Shown here piece after piece: positions 45,983-55,214 of a stretch of DNA of 60,703 nt. The DNA is from Gammaproteobacteria bacterium (GTDB lineage Bacteria; Pseudomonadota; Gammaproteobacteria; Steroidobacterales; Woeseiaceae). The DNA lies in assembly GCA_009937615.1 (NCBI GenBank), contig JAACFB010000016.1:1-60703 (forward strand). The letters are read 5' to 3'. The translations under genes were made by a program, and so were the position numbers. The notes beneath the pieces were generated by a model. The model ran no database searches. It was not told where the DNA came from and saw nothing but the letters and a program-made list of their open reading frames with translations. Position 1 is the first letter of the stretch. Each line of letters starts with the position of its first letter.

Positions 45983-47737
45983 ATGCTCAAATTCAGAACG
46001 GTCAGCCTGATCATCGCCACACTTGCCGGGTTATTGACTTTGGCCGCCTGCGACAGGTCAAAAGAGGAAGAGGCAAGTGTCTCGGCACTGGCATCGACTG
46101 AGTCGATGCTGCGTTACGTTCCAGCAGACTCTCTGTACGTAATCGCGAATGTCGAACCCCTGCCTGATGCACTTCTCGACAAGCTGGAGCCAAAGCTTGA
46201 CCAGGTACTAAGTTCATACCGGGTATTGCTCCAGCACGTCGCGGTCATGGCGGCTGCCGAAGCGGGCGAAGACGCAGCCGACAGTCCTGAAGTCAGTCAA
46301 CTCACAGCCATTGCCGATGAGCTGTCCGCACTGATGTCGCTGGACGGTTTGCGCAGCGCCGGGTTCAGCAGGGATTCCACAGCCGTGATGTATGGCAACG
46401 GGCTGCTGCCGGTGATTCGGGTCAGCGTGACGGACGGCGGATTGTTCGACGCCGCTTTATCGCGCATCGAAGAAAAAGCCGGGCAAAAAATGCCTGTTGC
46501 GAGTATTGGTGAGTCGGCCTTCCGATACCTGCAGGCAGGCACACTAAAGGTCATTGTTGCCAATTTCGATACAGAAGTCGTTTTAGCGGCCGCTCCCGCG
46601 AGCTTTGATGACGAGCAGCTGAGCCAGCTGCTCGGCTTGACGCTGCCGGATTCCAGCATCGCGGAGACCGGCGCGCTGCAGAAAATCGCCAACGAATACG
46701 GCTATACCGATCATTACGTCGGTTTTGTCGACTTCCAGGGAATTGTCAACACGGTTCTCGGTGGTGAGGCGAGCGGCCTGAATGCGGACCTGGTTGCCCT
46801 TGCAGGTGACGAGTCGCCCGAGCTGTCAGATGTCTGCAAAGCCGAAATTCTTTCTTTGGCCGGAATCGCGCCGCGCCTGGTGATGGGGTATACGGAGATT
46901 ACGGATCAGCAGCTGCTGTCGGGTGCAGTGATCGAGCTGCGCGATGATATTGCGGCGGGCCTGGTCCCGCTAACGGCAGCCGTTCCCGGTCTGGGCGAGG
47001 AGTATGCCGGTCTGATGTCATTCGGAATGAGTCTTGATATCAAGGCGGCACGAAGTTTTTATGAGGCGAGGCTAGATGCGCTGGATGCCGAGCCCTTCGA
47101 ATGTGAACTGTTCCAGGAAATCCAGGCGGGCGTGGTGGCCGGCCGGCAGGCGTTGAACCAGCCGGTCCCGCCGATGGTTTACGACTTCAAGGGCTTTCTT
47201 GCCGTCATCGATAAAATCGAGGGGCTGGACCTGGCGAGTAATATGCCCCCGAAGTCCGTTGCCGGGCGGTTCCTGCTAGCGATGGATAATGCAACAGCGC
47301 TGATGTCGCTGGGAGCGATGTTCAGCCCCGAACTTGCTGCGCTGAACCTCGAACCGGATGGCAAACCGGCGAGGTTCGAGTCACCGCAGCTACAGTCGGC
47401 TTTCGATGCCGTTTATTTGGCCATGTCGGATAATGCGGTTGCGATGTCTGTTGGCGATGATATGGATCAGCAACTTCCGGACATGCTGGCGGCGGAGGCC
47501 GAGGACAACGGCATACTGTTGAGTTTCAGTATGGACGCCAGTCGCTATTACGCTTTCATTGCCGAAGCGATGCTCGTCGCAAAAGAAGATGACGAGAACC
47601 CGATGCCTCCTGAGTTTCAGGGCGCGTTGAACGACATCATGCTGGCTTTCAGTGACTTCTATGACCGCATGTCGGCCCGGATCCGGTTGACGGGGCGCGG
47701 CGTAGAGATCGATAGTAAGATTACAATCAAAGACTAG
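45983..47737 (+). CDS. Unknown 584-residue lipoprotein
   Basis: A large exported lipoprotein (lipobox TLAAC) rich in short alternating segments, with two regions of similar character (residues about 40-240 and 300-560) that may be repeats of one domain. No family recognised. The ATG at 45983 follows an AAGGA site; a TTG at 45965 is open in frame but less likely. It is followed 19 bases later by a CX5R phosphatase gene, so they form a probable operon. Confidence 0.75.
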   Translation: MLKFRTVSLIIATLAGLLTLAACDRSKEEEASVSALASTESMLRYVPADSLYVIANVEPLPDALLDKLEPKLDQVLSSYRVLLQHVAVMAAAEAGEDAADSPEVSQLTAIADELSALMSLDGLRSAGFSRDSTAVMYGNGLLPVIRVSVTDGGLFDAALSRIEEKAGQKMPVASIGESAFRYLQAGTLKVIVANFDTEVVLAAAPASFDDEQLSQLLGLTLPDSSIAETGALQKIANEYGYTDHYVGFVDFQGIVNTVLGGEASGLNADLVALAGDESPELSDVCKAEILSLAGIAPRLVMGYTEITDQQLLSGAVIELRDDIAAGLVPLTAAVPGLGEEYAGLMSFGMSLDIKAARSFYEARLDALDAEPFECELFQEIQAGVVAGRQALNQPVPPMVYDFKGFLAVIDKIEGLDLASNMPPKSVAGRFLLAMDNATALMSLGAMFSPELAALNLEPDGKPARFESPQLQSAFDAVYLAMSDNAVAMSVGDDMDQQLPDMLAAEAEDNGILLSFSMDASRYYAFIAEAMLVAKEDDENPMPPEFQGALNDIMLAFSDFYDRMSARIRLTGRGVEIDSKITIKD

Positions 47738-47756
47738 AAAAAAAGGTAGGTCTGCC

Positions 47757-48287
47757 ATGAAAAGTACCGCGATCGCGCGTCTGCTGCTGACTCTAATCGC
47801 TCTGCCATCACTTGCCGATGATTCAGGGCATGCAGCCGGGATTCATGTCGACGTTTCGCGCGTGGTGGCGGAGGGGGGCGTGCAGCCGGTTGATGGAATT
47901 ACGTCGGCGGGCCAGCCGGACGCGGCGGCGCTGCGCGTTTTCGCAGACGCCGGGTATGTCGCTGTGATCGACATTCGCGGACCCGACGAAGATCGGGGCA
48001 TGGATGAACAAGCCGTCATCGAGGACCTTGGCCTCGAATACGTAACGCTGCCGATTGTCGGTAGTGACGCAATTAATTTCGATAATGCCCGGGCGCTCGA
48101 TGCCCTGCTGGCGGAGCGCGACGGTCCGGTGCTGGTGCATTGTGGCAGCGGCAACCGTGTCGGCGCGCTACTCGCTTTGCGCAAGAGCCTCGAAGGTGCC
48201 GATGATGATGCGGCCCTCGAATATGGCCGTTCGGCAGGGCTTGGGAGACTCGAGCCCGTCGTTAAAGAGCGGCTCAAAGACGACTGA
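47757..48287 (+). CDS. Exported CX5R phosphatase (beta-lactamase hydrolase-like/DUF442 type)
   Basis: A 176-residue protein with a signal peptide and, after GQPDAAALRVFADAGYVAVIDIRG, the active-site loop VHCGSGNRVG (CX5R). This matches the tyrosine-phosphatase-like group often found near beta-lactamase-like genes. Export to the periplasm is inferred from the N-terminus. The gene ends at a two-way terminator shared with ssrA. Confidence 0.85.
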   Translation: MKSTAIARLLLTLIALPSLADDSGHAAGIHVDVSRVVAEGGVQPVDGITSAGQPDAAALRVFADAGYVAVIDIRGPDEDRGMDEQAVIEDLGLEYVTLPIVGSDAINFDNARALDALLAERDGPVLVHCGSGNRVGALLALRKSLEGADDDAALEYGRSAGLGRLEPVVKERLKDD

Positions 48288-48294
48288 AAAAACA

Positions 48295-48337
48295 AAGGGG
48301 CCAGGTCGATCTGCAGGGCAAATTGACCTGACCCCTT
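48295..48337. terminator. Two-way terminator-like hairpin
   Basis: AAGGGGCCAGGTC (48295-48307) and GACCTGACCCCTT (48325-48337) pair over 13 positions with one G-U. It lies between the 3' ends of the phosphatase gene (plus) and ssrA (minus). Confidence 0.6.
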
Positions 48338-48347
48338 ATACATCGTT

Positions 48348-48708
48348 TGGTGGAGGTGGTGGGAATCGAACCCACGTCCGCAAATCCTCCGCCCCAAGAT
48401 CTACATGCTTATTCCGTCTTTAATCTTGCCACCAGCTACCCGACGGGCAGGGAAAACTCATGGCCAGTTCAGAAAGGTTTTAACGGTTCGAGCCCTGAAC
48501 ATGCTCTTGCCGCGGTCCCGTGTCGGTGACCCCTGAACCCCGAGCGCACGGGCACATCCGGTCAGAGGGCGCTAAACTGGTTTTTAAGCAGCTAGTGCGT
48601 AGTTGTCGTCGTTGGCAACTATAGGTTTTACAGCTGGTTTAACGAGGTAATCTGTCCCTCGGCATGCACTCGGAGTTTCGCGACCCACGTCGAAGCCATG
48701 TCACCCCC
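48348..48708 (-). ncRNA. ssrA: Transfer-messenger RNA
   Basis: The 5' end reads GGGGGTGACATGGCTTCGAC and the 3' end has the T arm GTGGGTTCGATTCCCAC, then CACCTCCACCA. The two ends pair as a 7-bp acceptor stem with one G-U. The resume reading frame encodes the tag ANDDNYALAA. It rescues stalled ribosomes with SmpB, whose gene lies just upstream on the same strand. Length 361 bases. A possible promoter is at 48725-48755 (minus strand). Confidence 0.96.
48584..48616 (-). other. tmRNA proteolysis tag reading frame
   Basis: The frame on the minus strand reads Ala-Asn-Asp-Asp-Asn-Tyr-Ala-Leu-Ala-Ala-stop. The Leu-Ala-Ala end is the usual ClpXP degradation signal. It differs from the E. coli tag at one residue. 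Confidence 0.93.
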
Positions 48709-48845
48709 GTACCGTTAAGTGTATGGGCTTTCCCGTGAAAAACAACGGACATGGGCCACAGAAGCTCCAGCATGTGCAGCCGAGGGCGTAGAAACCGGTA
48801 TTAAAAAAATATTTAAAAAGATGTAATAAATTACTGAAAAATATA

Positions 48846-49319
48846 CTAATGTTTTAGTATTCTTTCTTTTTGCCGCTGCCAGTCACGGTCTTTGCTCGCA
48901 GCTCGCTTGTCGTGCTGTTTCTTGCCTTTTGCCAGCCCGATGTTCAGTTTTGCGCGGCCTTTGTGCCAGTGCAGGTCAAGCGGTACCAGCGCAAAACCCT
49001 TCCGTTCCACGGCACCAACCAGACGGTCCAGTTCGTTTCGATTCAGCAATAATTTGCGCGAACGCGTCGGATCGGCCTTGATGTGAGTGGACGCGGTATT
49101 GAGCGGTGCAAGATGGGCCCCGATAAGCCAGGCCTCGCCGTTGCGAATTTGCACGTAGCTCTCCGTCAGCTGCGCCCGGCCGGCCCGCAAGCTTTTGGCT
49201 TCCCAACCCTGCAGCACAAGTCCGGCCTCCACGCGCTCCTCGATGAAATAGTCATGCCGCGCCCTGCGGTTGACGGCGATCACCTTTTCGGCGGACTGTT
49301 TTGGTGACGGTCGGGTCAT
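48846..49319 (-). CDS. smpB: SsrA-binding protein SmpB
   Basis: A 157-residue RNA-binding protein. [40 protein letters not shown] and the basic tail [27 protein letters not shown] are typical. The frame is open to 49511, but the normal N-terminus begins at the ATG at 49317-49319. The ssrA gene follows 137 bases downstream. Confidence 0.96.
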   Translation of the reverse strand: MTRPSPKQSAEKVIAVNRRARHDYFIEERVEAGLVLQGWEAKSLRAGRAQLTESYVQIRNGEAWLIGAHLAPLNTASTHIKADPTRSRKLLLNRNELDRLVGAVERKGFALVPLDLHWHKGRAKLNIGLAKGKKQHDKRAASKDRDWQRQKERILKH

Positions 49320-49473
49320 GGTCTGGCCTGCGATACTTGGCGGCGGTCGCCGATTATACGGACTTATTCGTCTGTGCATGCCGGTTTCCGGCCGCAGGCA
49401 AACGGCCGCTTTGTTGTTTGCGTCCGGCATTTGTATGAGAATTCCCGAATAGAACTCACCCGAGAGAACAAAA

Positions 49474-50871
49474 ATGCAGAGCAACCAGGCGACCGAGACG
49501 GGAAAACGCAATTCACTGCACGGTCAGTGGTCCTCGCGCATGGCATTCATTCTTGCCGTGACCGGATCTGCCGTCGGGCTTGGAAATATCTGGAAATTTC
49601 CGTATGTGGCCGGACAGAATGGAGGCGGTGCATTTGTACTCGTTTACCTGGCCTGTGTCGCCCTGATCGGAATGCCGGTGATGATGTCGGAGATCCTGAT
49701 CGGCCGACGTGGCCGCCGTAACCCGATCTCGACAATGGCTTTACTTGGCGCTGAGGAGGGCAACGCCCGCCATTGGCAATGGGTCGGTGCCATGGGGGTG
49801 CTCGCCGGGGTCCTGATTCTGTCGTACTACAGCGTGATTGGAGGCTGGACGCTTGCCTATGTTTTCAAGAGCGGTTCCGGAGCGTTTTCAGAGTCGGGGG
49901 CCGCTGGTATCACTGCGATACGCGATGCTTTTCTCGGCAACTGGAAGACGGTCGCGTTGTTTCACACGATTTTCATGACCCTGACGATTTTTGTCGTTGC
50001 ACGCGGCGTGGAACGCGGGCTCGAACAGGCCGTGCGTTTCATGGTTCCGGCACTGCTGATTCTGCTGATCACGTTGCTGGGCTATTCCATTAACTCGGGT
50101 CACTTCGGTGAGGGTTTGGCATTCATGTTCACGCCGGATTTCAGCAAACTCACTTGGGATTCCGTGCTGGCGGCCATGGGTCAGGCGTTTTTCACGCTCA
50201 GTATCGGTATGGGAGCGGTGATGGCCTACGGCGCGTATTTGCCGGAGGAGACATCAATCGGGGGATCTTCGGCGGCTGTTGCGATTGCCGATACGTCGAT
50301 CGCGACGCTGGCCGGCCTCGTGATTTTTCCGCTTGTGTTTGCGAACAATCTTGATCCGGCCGACGGGCCAGGGCTCGTATTCATCACCTTGCCGCTTGCA
50401 TTCGGCCAGATGCCTGGCGGCGTATTTTTCTCGACACTGTTTTTCCTGCTACTGTCCTTTGCGGCCTGGACATCGGCTATCAGCCTGATGGAGCCGGCTG
50501 TCGCCTGGCTGGTCGAGCGCTTCAACAGGACGCGCTCGGAGGCAGCGCTAATGATCGGCCTGTCGATCTGGGCGCTGGGTCTCGGCACTGTCTTATCGTT
50601 CAATGTGCTGTCCGAGTTCAAATTTCTGCGCGGAACGATATTCGACAATCTGGACCACCTGACGATCAATATCATGTTGCCGCTGGGCGGTGTATTCATA
50701 ACAGTCTTCGCCGGCTGGGTAATGTGCCGAAATTCGACGTCTGACGAACTCGGCAATACAGGCAACATGTACAAGCTATGGCGAATTCTGGCCCGGTTCG
50801 TCGCGCCGATCGGCATTATTTTCGTGTTTCTCAAAGCCGTCGGATTACTGGACTACCTGTCCAATCAGTGA
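49474..50871 (+). CDS. Sodium-dependent transporter of the SNF/NSS family
   Basis: A 465-residue membrane protein with the NSS signature [27 protein letters not shown] in helix 1 and about eleven to twelve helices. These carriers take up amino acids or related compounds with sodium. The substrate cannot be told. It precedes ratA by 24 bases on the same strand. Confidence 0.93.
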   Translation: MQSNQATETGKRNSLHGQWSSRMAFILAVTGSAVGLGNIWKFPYVAGQNGGGAFVLVYLACVALIGMPVMMSEILIGRRGRRNPISTMALLGAEEGNARHWQWVGAMGVLAGVLILSYYSVIGGWTLAYVFKSGSGAFSESGAAGITAIRDAFLGNWKTVALFHTIFMTLTIFVVARGVERGLEQAVRFMVPALLILLITLLGYSINSGHFGEGLAFMFTPDFSKLTWDSVLAAMGQAFFTLSIGMGAVMAYGAYLPEETSIGGSSAAVAIADTSIATLAGLVIFPLVFANNLDPADGPGLVFITLPLAFGQMPGGVFFSTLFFLLLSFAAWTSAISLMEPAVAWLVERFNRTRSEAALMIGLSIWALGLGTVLSFNVLSEFKFLRGTIFDNLDHLTINIMLPLGGVFITVFAGWVMCRNSTSDELGNTGNMYKLWRILARFVAPIGIIFVFLKAVGLLDYLSNQ

Positions 50872-50895
50872 TGCTTCGCCGGTGGTGTTTCGCTG

Positions 50896-51348
50896 ATGCG
50901 CAAGGTTAGCCGTAGCGCTCTTGTTACATACTCGACGGCGCAAATGTTTGCACTTGTAGACGATGTTGAATCCTATCCCGAGTTTCTGCCCTGGTGTACC
51001 GACACCCGTGTGCACCATCGCGATGAAGGTGTCGTAGAGGCGACGCTTGAGCTCACTCGCGGGTCGATCCGAAAGGAGTTTCGGACCCGGAATACTTCTC
51101 GGCCAGGCGAACGCATGGATATTGCGCTCGTCAGCGGATCGTTCCGTCATCTCGATGGCAGCTGGACGTTCAATCGGCTCGGGGACCTGGGGTGCAAAAT
51201 AACGCTCGATCTCGAATTCGAATTCAAGAGTCGCGTCGTTGACAAGCTGTTTGGCTCGTACTTCGAGGAAATTTGCAATTCACTTGTTGACGCCTTTATA
51301 AGTCGGGCGGATACGGTTTATGGGGCTAAGGCCGGCCATGCAGACTGA
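50896..51348 (+). CDS. ratA: RatA family protein (COQ10/START-like)
   Basis: A 150-residue SRPBCC-fold protein. The pattern STAQMFALVDDVESYPEFLPWC matches the RatA/YfjG family. In E. coli it is described as a toxin that blocks 70S assembly; elsewhere it may bind a lipid such as ubiquinone. It overlaps rnfH by 11 bases. Confidence 0.92.
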   Translation: MRKVSRSALVTYSTAQMFALVDDVESYPEFLPWCTDTRVHHRDEGVVEATLELTRGSIRKEFRTRNTSRPGERMDIALVSGSFRHLDGSWTFNRLGDLGCKITLDLEFEFKSRVVDKLFGSYFEEICNSLVDAFISRADTVYGAKAGHAD

Positions 51349-51676
51349 GCGAATTACCGTTGAGGTCGTTCTCGCGATGCCCGATTCACAGGCGATGCTT
51401 GAAGTGTCAATTCCGGAAGGCGCAGTCGTGGCGGAGGCGATCGAAAAGTCCGGGATTGCGGGTCGTTTTCCGCAACTCGATGTTTCGAAGCTCATCCCCG
51501 GTGTCTGGGGTAATGTCGTAAGCCGTGGGCATCGGCTTGCTGACGGCGACCGGGTTGAGCTTTATCGTCCACTGCAGATCGATCCGCGGGAGGCTAGGCG
51601 TCAGCTTGCTCAGTCGGGTCGCACCATGAGGCACGCCGACGATGGCGATGCTCAGAGTCCTGGATCGAGTTCCTGA
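51338..51676 (+). CDS. rnfH: RnfH family protein (RatB)
   Basis: A 112-residue ubiquitin-like fold protein. ITVEVVLAMPDSQAMLEVSIPEGAVV and VELYRPLQIDPREARRQLA are family features. I moved the start from 51320 to the ATG at 51338, which overlaps the ratA stop. Its 3' end overlaps bamE on the other strand by 25 bases. Confidence 0.92.
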   Translation: MQTERITVEVVLAMPDSQAMLEVSIPEGAVVAEAIEKSGIAGRFPQLDVSKLIPGVWGNVVSRGHRLADGDRVELYRPLQIDPREARRQLAQSGRTMRHADDGDAQSPGSSS

Positions 51677-51978
51677 TCCTTGCGGATGTCACTGACGACA
51701 TCCTCTTCGAAAAATATCGAAATCCAGCGTTTGAAGGTGGCGTCCTTGCGTCCGACCTTGAGGTAATAAACATAGTCCCACCGGCCCTGGTGAAACGGGT
51801 CGTCGATCATCGGTGTGCCGAGCAAAAATCGAACCTGATTGCGGGTCATGCCAATCTCGACCTGGTCGAGATCTTCCTGCTCAATCAGGTTGCCCTGTGC
51901 GATGTTGGCACGATAGACGCAGCCGCTGGTCGCTGCCAGGGCTGAAAAAATCACGGCAATGAGTAGAATCTTGTGCAT
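51652..51978 (-). CDS. bamE: Outer membrane protein assembly factor BamE
   Basis: A 108-residue lipoprotein (lipobox TSGC). GNLIEQEDLDQVEIGMTRNQVRFLLGTPM and DPFHQGRWDYVYYLK are the BamE core that binds BamA and BamD. It is divergent from fur, as usual. Confidence 0.95.
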   Translation of the reverse strand: MHKILLIAVIFSALAATSGCVYRANIAQGNLIEQEDLDQVEIGMTRNQVRFLLGTPMIDDPFHQGRWDYVYYLKVGRKDATFKRWISIFFEEDVVSDIRKDQELDPGL

Positions 51979-52059
51979 AATAGGCGCGCATCATACCTTC
52001 TTGCCTGACGACGCAACAGCTGAATTAGAATCGTATCGCTTTCGATAGAGACTCGCTGC

Positions 52060-52482
52060 ATGGAACAACGCCAGGAATTACGCAAAGCTGGCCTAAAGGT
52101 GACGCTGCCGCGCCTGAAGATCCTGGAGATTTTCGAGGGCTCGAACCTGCGGCATCTTAGTGCCGAAGACATATACCGGGAATTGCTTGATTCAGGTGAG
52201 GATATCGGGCTGGCTACGGTTTACCGTGTGCTGACTCAGTTCGAGGCTGCGGGCCTCGTTACTCGGCACAATTTTGAGGGTGGCCACTCCGTTTTCGAGC
52301 TCGATGACGGGGAGCACCATGACCACATGGTTTGTGTGGAGTCAGGCGAGGTCGTCGAGTTCTTCGATGAAGAGATCGAGCGCCTGCAGCACAAGATGGC
52401 GCAAGAGCACGGTTATGAGCTCCTCGACCACAATCTTGTCCTCTATGTAAGACCGTTGCGGGACGAGCCGGGCGACGACTGA
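52060..52482 (+). CDS. fur: Ferric uptake regulator
   Basis: A 140-residue iron-dependent repressor. The winged-helix N-terminus (RKAGLKVTLPRLKILEIFEG) and the metal site HHDHMVC are present. The second CxxC-type cysteine and the C-terminal Cys pair of E. coli Fur are absent, as in Pseudomonas-type Fur. The gene ends two bases before the convergent recN. No clear Fur box is seen in the fur/bamE interval. Confidence 0.95.
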   Translation: MEQRQELRKAGLKVTLPRLKILEIFEGSNLRHLSAEDIYRELLDSGEDIGLATVYRVLTQFEAAGLVTRHNFEGGHSVFELDDGEHHDHMVCVESGEVVEFFDEEIERLQHKMAQEHGYELLDHNLVLYVRPLRDEPGDD

Positions 52483-52483
52483 C

Positions 52484-54166
52484 TCAAGCCAGCTTGCGCG
52501 CCGCGCCGGCCAGCATTTCTGCCGCATGTTCAAGGGTTTTCTGAGTTATCTCTACTCCCCCTAGCATGCGCGCGACTTCCTCTGTGCGTTCTTCATCGCC
52601 AAGCGCCTGAACGCCGGTACGAGTTGCCTGGCCGTCGGATACCTTGCTGACGCGAAAGTGTCGATCGGCAAGGCTTGCCACCTGGGCAAGGTGCGTCACG
52701 CAGAGAACCTGTCGATGGGCGCCGAGTTCCCGCAAACGCCGGCCTACCATCTCTGCGACACGGCCACCGACTCCGCTGTCGACTTCGTCAAAAACCATCG
52801 TCGGGATCGAGCTGCCATCACTGGCAATCACCTGGATAGCCAGGCTCATGCGCGAGAGTTCGCCACCTGACGCGACGCGGGACATGGCCATCGGCGGCTG
52901 GCCCGGGTTGGCACTGATCAGGAATTCGATAGCGTCGATGCCCCACGGTTTCGCATCGTCGTCCGGCAAATGCTCGAGCGCGACCTCGAACACGCCGCCC
53001 GGCATCCCGAGACCATGCATGGCCTCGGTAACGGCGGCAGAGAACGATTTCGCAGCTTTGCGGCGCCCGGTTGAGAGTGTTCGTGCCAGCTTCAGGTATG
53101 CTGCCTTGGCGGCCGCGGCTTGTTGCTGGAGTTCTACGCCAAGCTCTTCGGCATGGCTCAGCTCATCGTGCTCGGATCGAAGTTCCGCGTCTAGAGCCGC
53201 AATTTCCCCGGGTTCGATACGGTGTTTGCGTGCGACAGACTGGATCGCGTCTATCCGGTCCTCGATCCATTCCCGGCGATTCGGGTCCATGTCGATGCCC
53301 TCACCATAGCGCCGGAGGAAGTCGCTGGCTTCGGCGACCTGGATAGCGACATTCTCGAGCGTTTCTCGGACTTCGCTCAACGCGCCGTCAAATTCCAGCA
53401 GCGCCTCGATCGATCGCGTCGTATCGGCAACCAGGTCGTTCGCGTTGCCAGCGTCGTTCATCGACAGGGTGGCGAGCGCCGCATTGATTCCCTCCGCGAG
53501 TCTTGCACCATGCCGTAGTTTTTGTCTCTCCGCCTGCAGTTCGTCGAATTCACCGGCAGCAACGTCAAGTGCATCGAGTTCCTGGATCTGAAAGGCGAGC
53601 AATTCCAGCCTCGAATCTCGATCCGAATCCGCCGCTTGTAAACGCTGCAGCTGCTCATCGAGTTGTCGCCAGTGCTCATAGGCCTGCTCGGTGTCTCGCC
53701 GCTGGTCCACGAGGCCGCCGCAGTGATCTAGCAGGTCGCGCTGAACATCGCGGCGTCCGAGGGACTGGTGAAAATGCTGCCCGTGGATATCGAGCAGGCA
53801 TTCGCCAAGCGACTTGAGCTGTTGCATCGTAACGGCGACGCCGTTGATAAATGCGCGGGAGCGGCCATCGGCGCCGATCACTCGTCGCAGAAGGCAGCTT
53901 TCTTCGGCATCGAGCGCATGTTCTTCGAGCCACGACATGACCGCGGGTAGTGCCGCAATCTCAAACTCGGCACTAAACTCTGCGCGCTTGGCCCCGTTCC
54001 TGACAAGCTGGCTACCTCCGCGCTCGCCCAGCACGAGTCCGAGCGCGTCGACGAGGATGGACTTGCCGGCGCCGGTCTCGCCCGTCAAGACTGTCAGGCC
54101 GTCGCCAAATTCGACGTTGATCTTGTCGACTATCGCAAAGTCACTGACCTGCAGGCTCCTCAACAT
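52484..54166 (-). CDS. recN: DNA repair protein RecN
   Basis: A 560-residue SMC-like ATPase for double-strand break repair. Walker A is GETGAGKSILVDAL, the long coiled coil lies in the middle, the signature is SGGELSRMSLAIQVIA and Walker B is MVFDEVDSGVGGR. It starts three bases after the nadK stop, so the two form an operon. Confidence 0.96.
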   Translation of the reverse strand: MLRSLQVSDFAIVDKINVEFGDGLTVLTGETGAGKSILVDALGLVLGERGGSQLVRNGAKRAEFSAEFEIAALPAVMSWLEEHALDAEESCLLRRVIGADGRSRAFINGVAVTMQQLKSLGECLLDIHGQHFHQSLGRRDVQRDLLDHCGGLVDQRRDTEQAYEHWRQLDEQLQRLQAADSDRDSRLELLAFQIQELDALDVAAGEFDELQAERQKLRHGARLAEGINAALATLSMNDAGNANDLVADTTRSIEALLEFDGALSEVRETLENVAIQVAEASDFLRRYGEGIDMDPNRREWIEDRIDAIQSVARKHRIEPGEIAALDAELRSEHDELSHAEELGVELQQQAAAAKAAYLKLARTLSTGRRKAAKSFSAAVTEAMHGLGMPGGVFEVALEHLPDDDAKPWGIDAIEFLISANPGQPPMAMSRVASGGELSRMSLAIQVIASDGSSIPTMVFDEVDSGVGGRVAEMVGRRLRELGAHRQVLCVTHLAQVASLADRHFRVSKVSDGQATRTGVQALGDEERTEEVARMLGGVEITQKTLEHAAEMLAGAARKLA

Positions 54167-54169
54167 GGT

Positions 54170-55063
54170 CTAGTCCGTTCGGTCATCGCGAATGCGGCTG
54201 TTACGCCCCCAGAACAGCTTGGAACGGAGGATGCTGTAGAAGTCGTATCCCGGTGGGTGAATGAGGCGCACGCGGTTCTCCGCCGAACTGATCGTCAAAC
54301 TGTCGCCGGGACGTATATCACCGAGCGCATGACCGTCTACAGTTACTTCGGCTCTCGTATCCTCGCGCTCGAGGACTCTGATCTCGACGGTACAGCTCGC
54401 GGGTACTACGACAGGCCGATCGGTAAGTGTGTGCGGGCAGATTGGCACGACCACGACCGCGTCGAGCAGTGGTTCGATGATGGGCCCGCCGCAGCTGAGG
54501 GCATAGGCCGTCGAGCCGGTTGGGGTCGCCACGATCAGGCCGTCTCCCGAATGCGTATTGACGTAACGGCCCGCAATACTGGTGACCACGTCCACCATGC
54601 GTCCGGTCTCGCGACGCTGCAATACGACGTCGTTGAGTGCGGTCGCCGTTACGGTCTGACCATCCGTAGTCTGCAACGTGGCGCTTAACATCAAACGCGA
54701 TTCGCAGCTGTAGTCGCCGGCCAGGATATAGTCGACGCTTGCGATCATTTCATCGGGTGAAACGTCAGCGAGAAAGCCGAGCCGGCCGCGGTTAATCCCG
54801 AGCAAGGGGATTTCACGTTCGCCCGCCAGGTTTCCCGCATACAACATCGTCCCGTCGCCGCCGATCGCAATCATCAGGTCGGCATTAGCCGCGAGCTTGT
54901 TTTCAGCGACTCGGGTTACCGCTAGATCCAGTGACATTTCGTCAGCAGCGAACACTTCGATACCGGCTTCGGCCAAATGCATGACAAGCGCGGTCATGGG
55001 TTCCGCCACGTGCGGATCGTCGTAGCGGCCAAGTATCGCTACTCTTCGAAATTCACTGTGCAT
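54170..55063 (-). CDS. nadK: NAD kinase
   Basis: A 297-residue enzyme that phosphorylates NAD to NADP. GGDGTML, GRLGFLAD and NTHSGDGLIVATPTGSTAY are diagnostic. It is the promoter-proximal gene of a nadK-recN unit and is divergent from hrcA. Confidence 0.96.
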   Translation of the reverse strand: MHSEFRRVAILGRYDDPHVAEPMTALVMHLAEAGIEVFAADEMSLDLAVTRVAENKLAANADLMIAIGGDGTMLYAGNLAGEREIPLLGINRGRLGFLADVSPDEMIASVDYILAGDYSCESRLMLSATLQTTDGQTVTATALNDVVLQRRETGRMVDVVTSIAGRYVNTHSGDGLIVATPTGSTAYALSCGGPIIEPLLDAVVVVPICPHTLTDRPVVVPASCTVEIRVLEREDTRAEVTVDGHALGDIRPGDSLTISSAENRVRLIHPPGYDFYSILRSKLFWGRNSRIRDDRTD

Positions 55064-55128
55064 CTGTCGTCTGCTCGCCCTGCCGTTCGAACGCCCACCG
55101 TTCTCTCGATGCCGATTGTTGCAAACCC

Positions 55129-55157
55129 TTGACCGGCCGCCAAGCCGTTGCTAGCGT
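55129..55157 (+). promoter_or_regulatory. Sigma-70-type promoter for hrcA
   Basis: TTGACC (55129-55134) and TAGCGT (55152-55157) with a 17-base spacer, about 55 bases ahead of the hrcA start. No CIRCE palindrome (TTAGCACTC-N9-GAGTGCTAA) is seen here. Confidence 0.45.
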
Positions 55158-55214
55158 GTCAGAAGATACCCTAACACAGCGAGCCGCTTGCGAACTTTTT
55201 CGTAATTCTTGCGA

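Noticed and set aside
48348..48420. A tRNA-like T arm and CCA on the minus strand.
   Set aside because: It is the 3' end of tmRNA, not a separate tRNA; the 5' half and tag frame are also present.
51979..52059. A Fur box or strong promoter between bamE and fur.
   Set aside because: Only a weak TAGAAT with a poorly spaced TTGCCT is seen and no 19-bp Fur-type palindrome.
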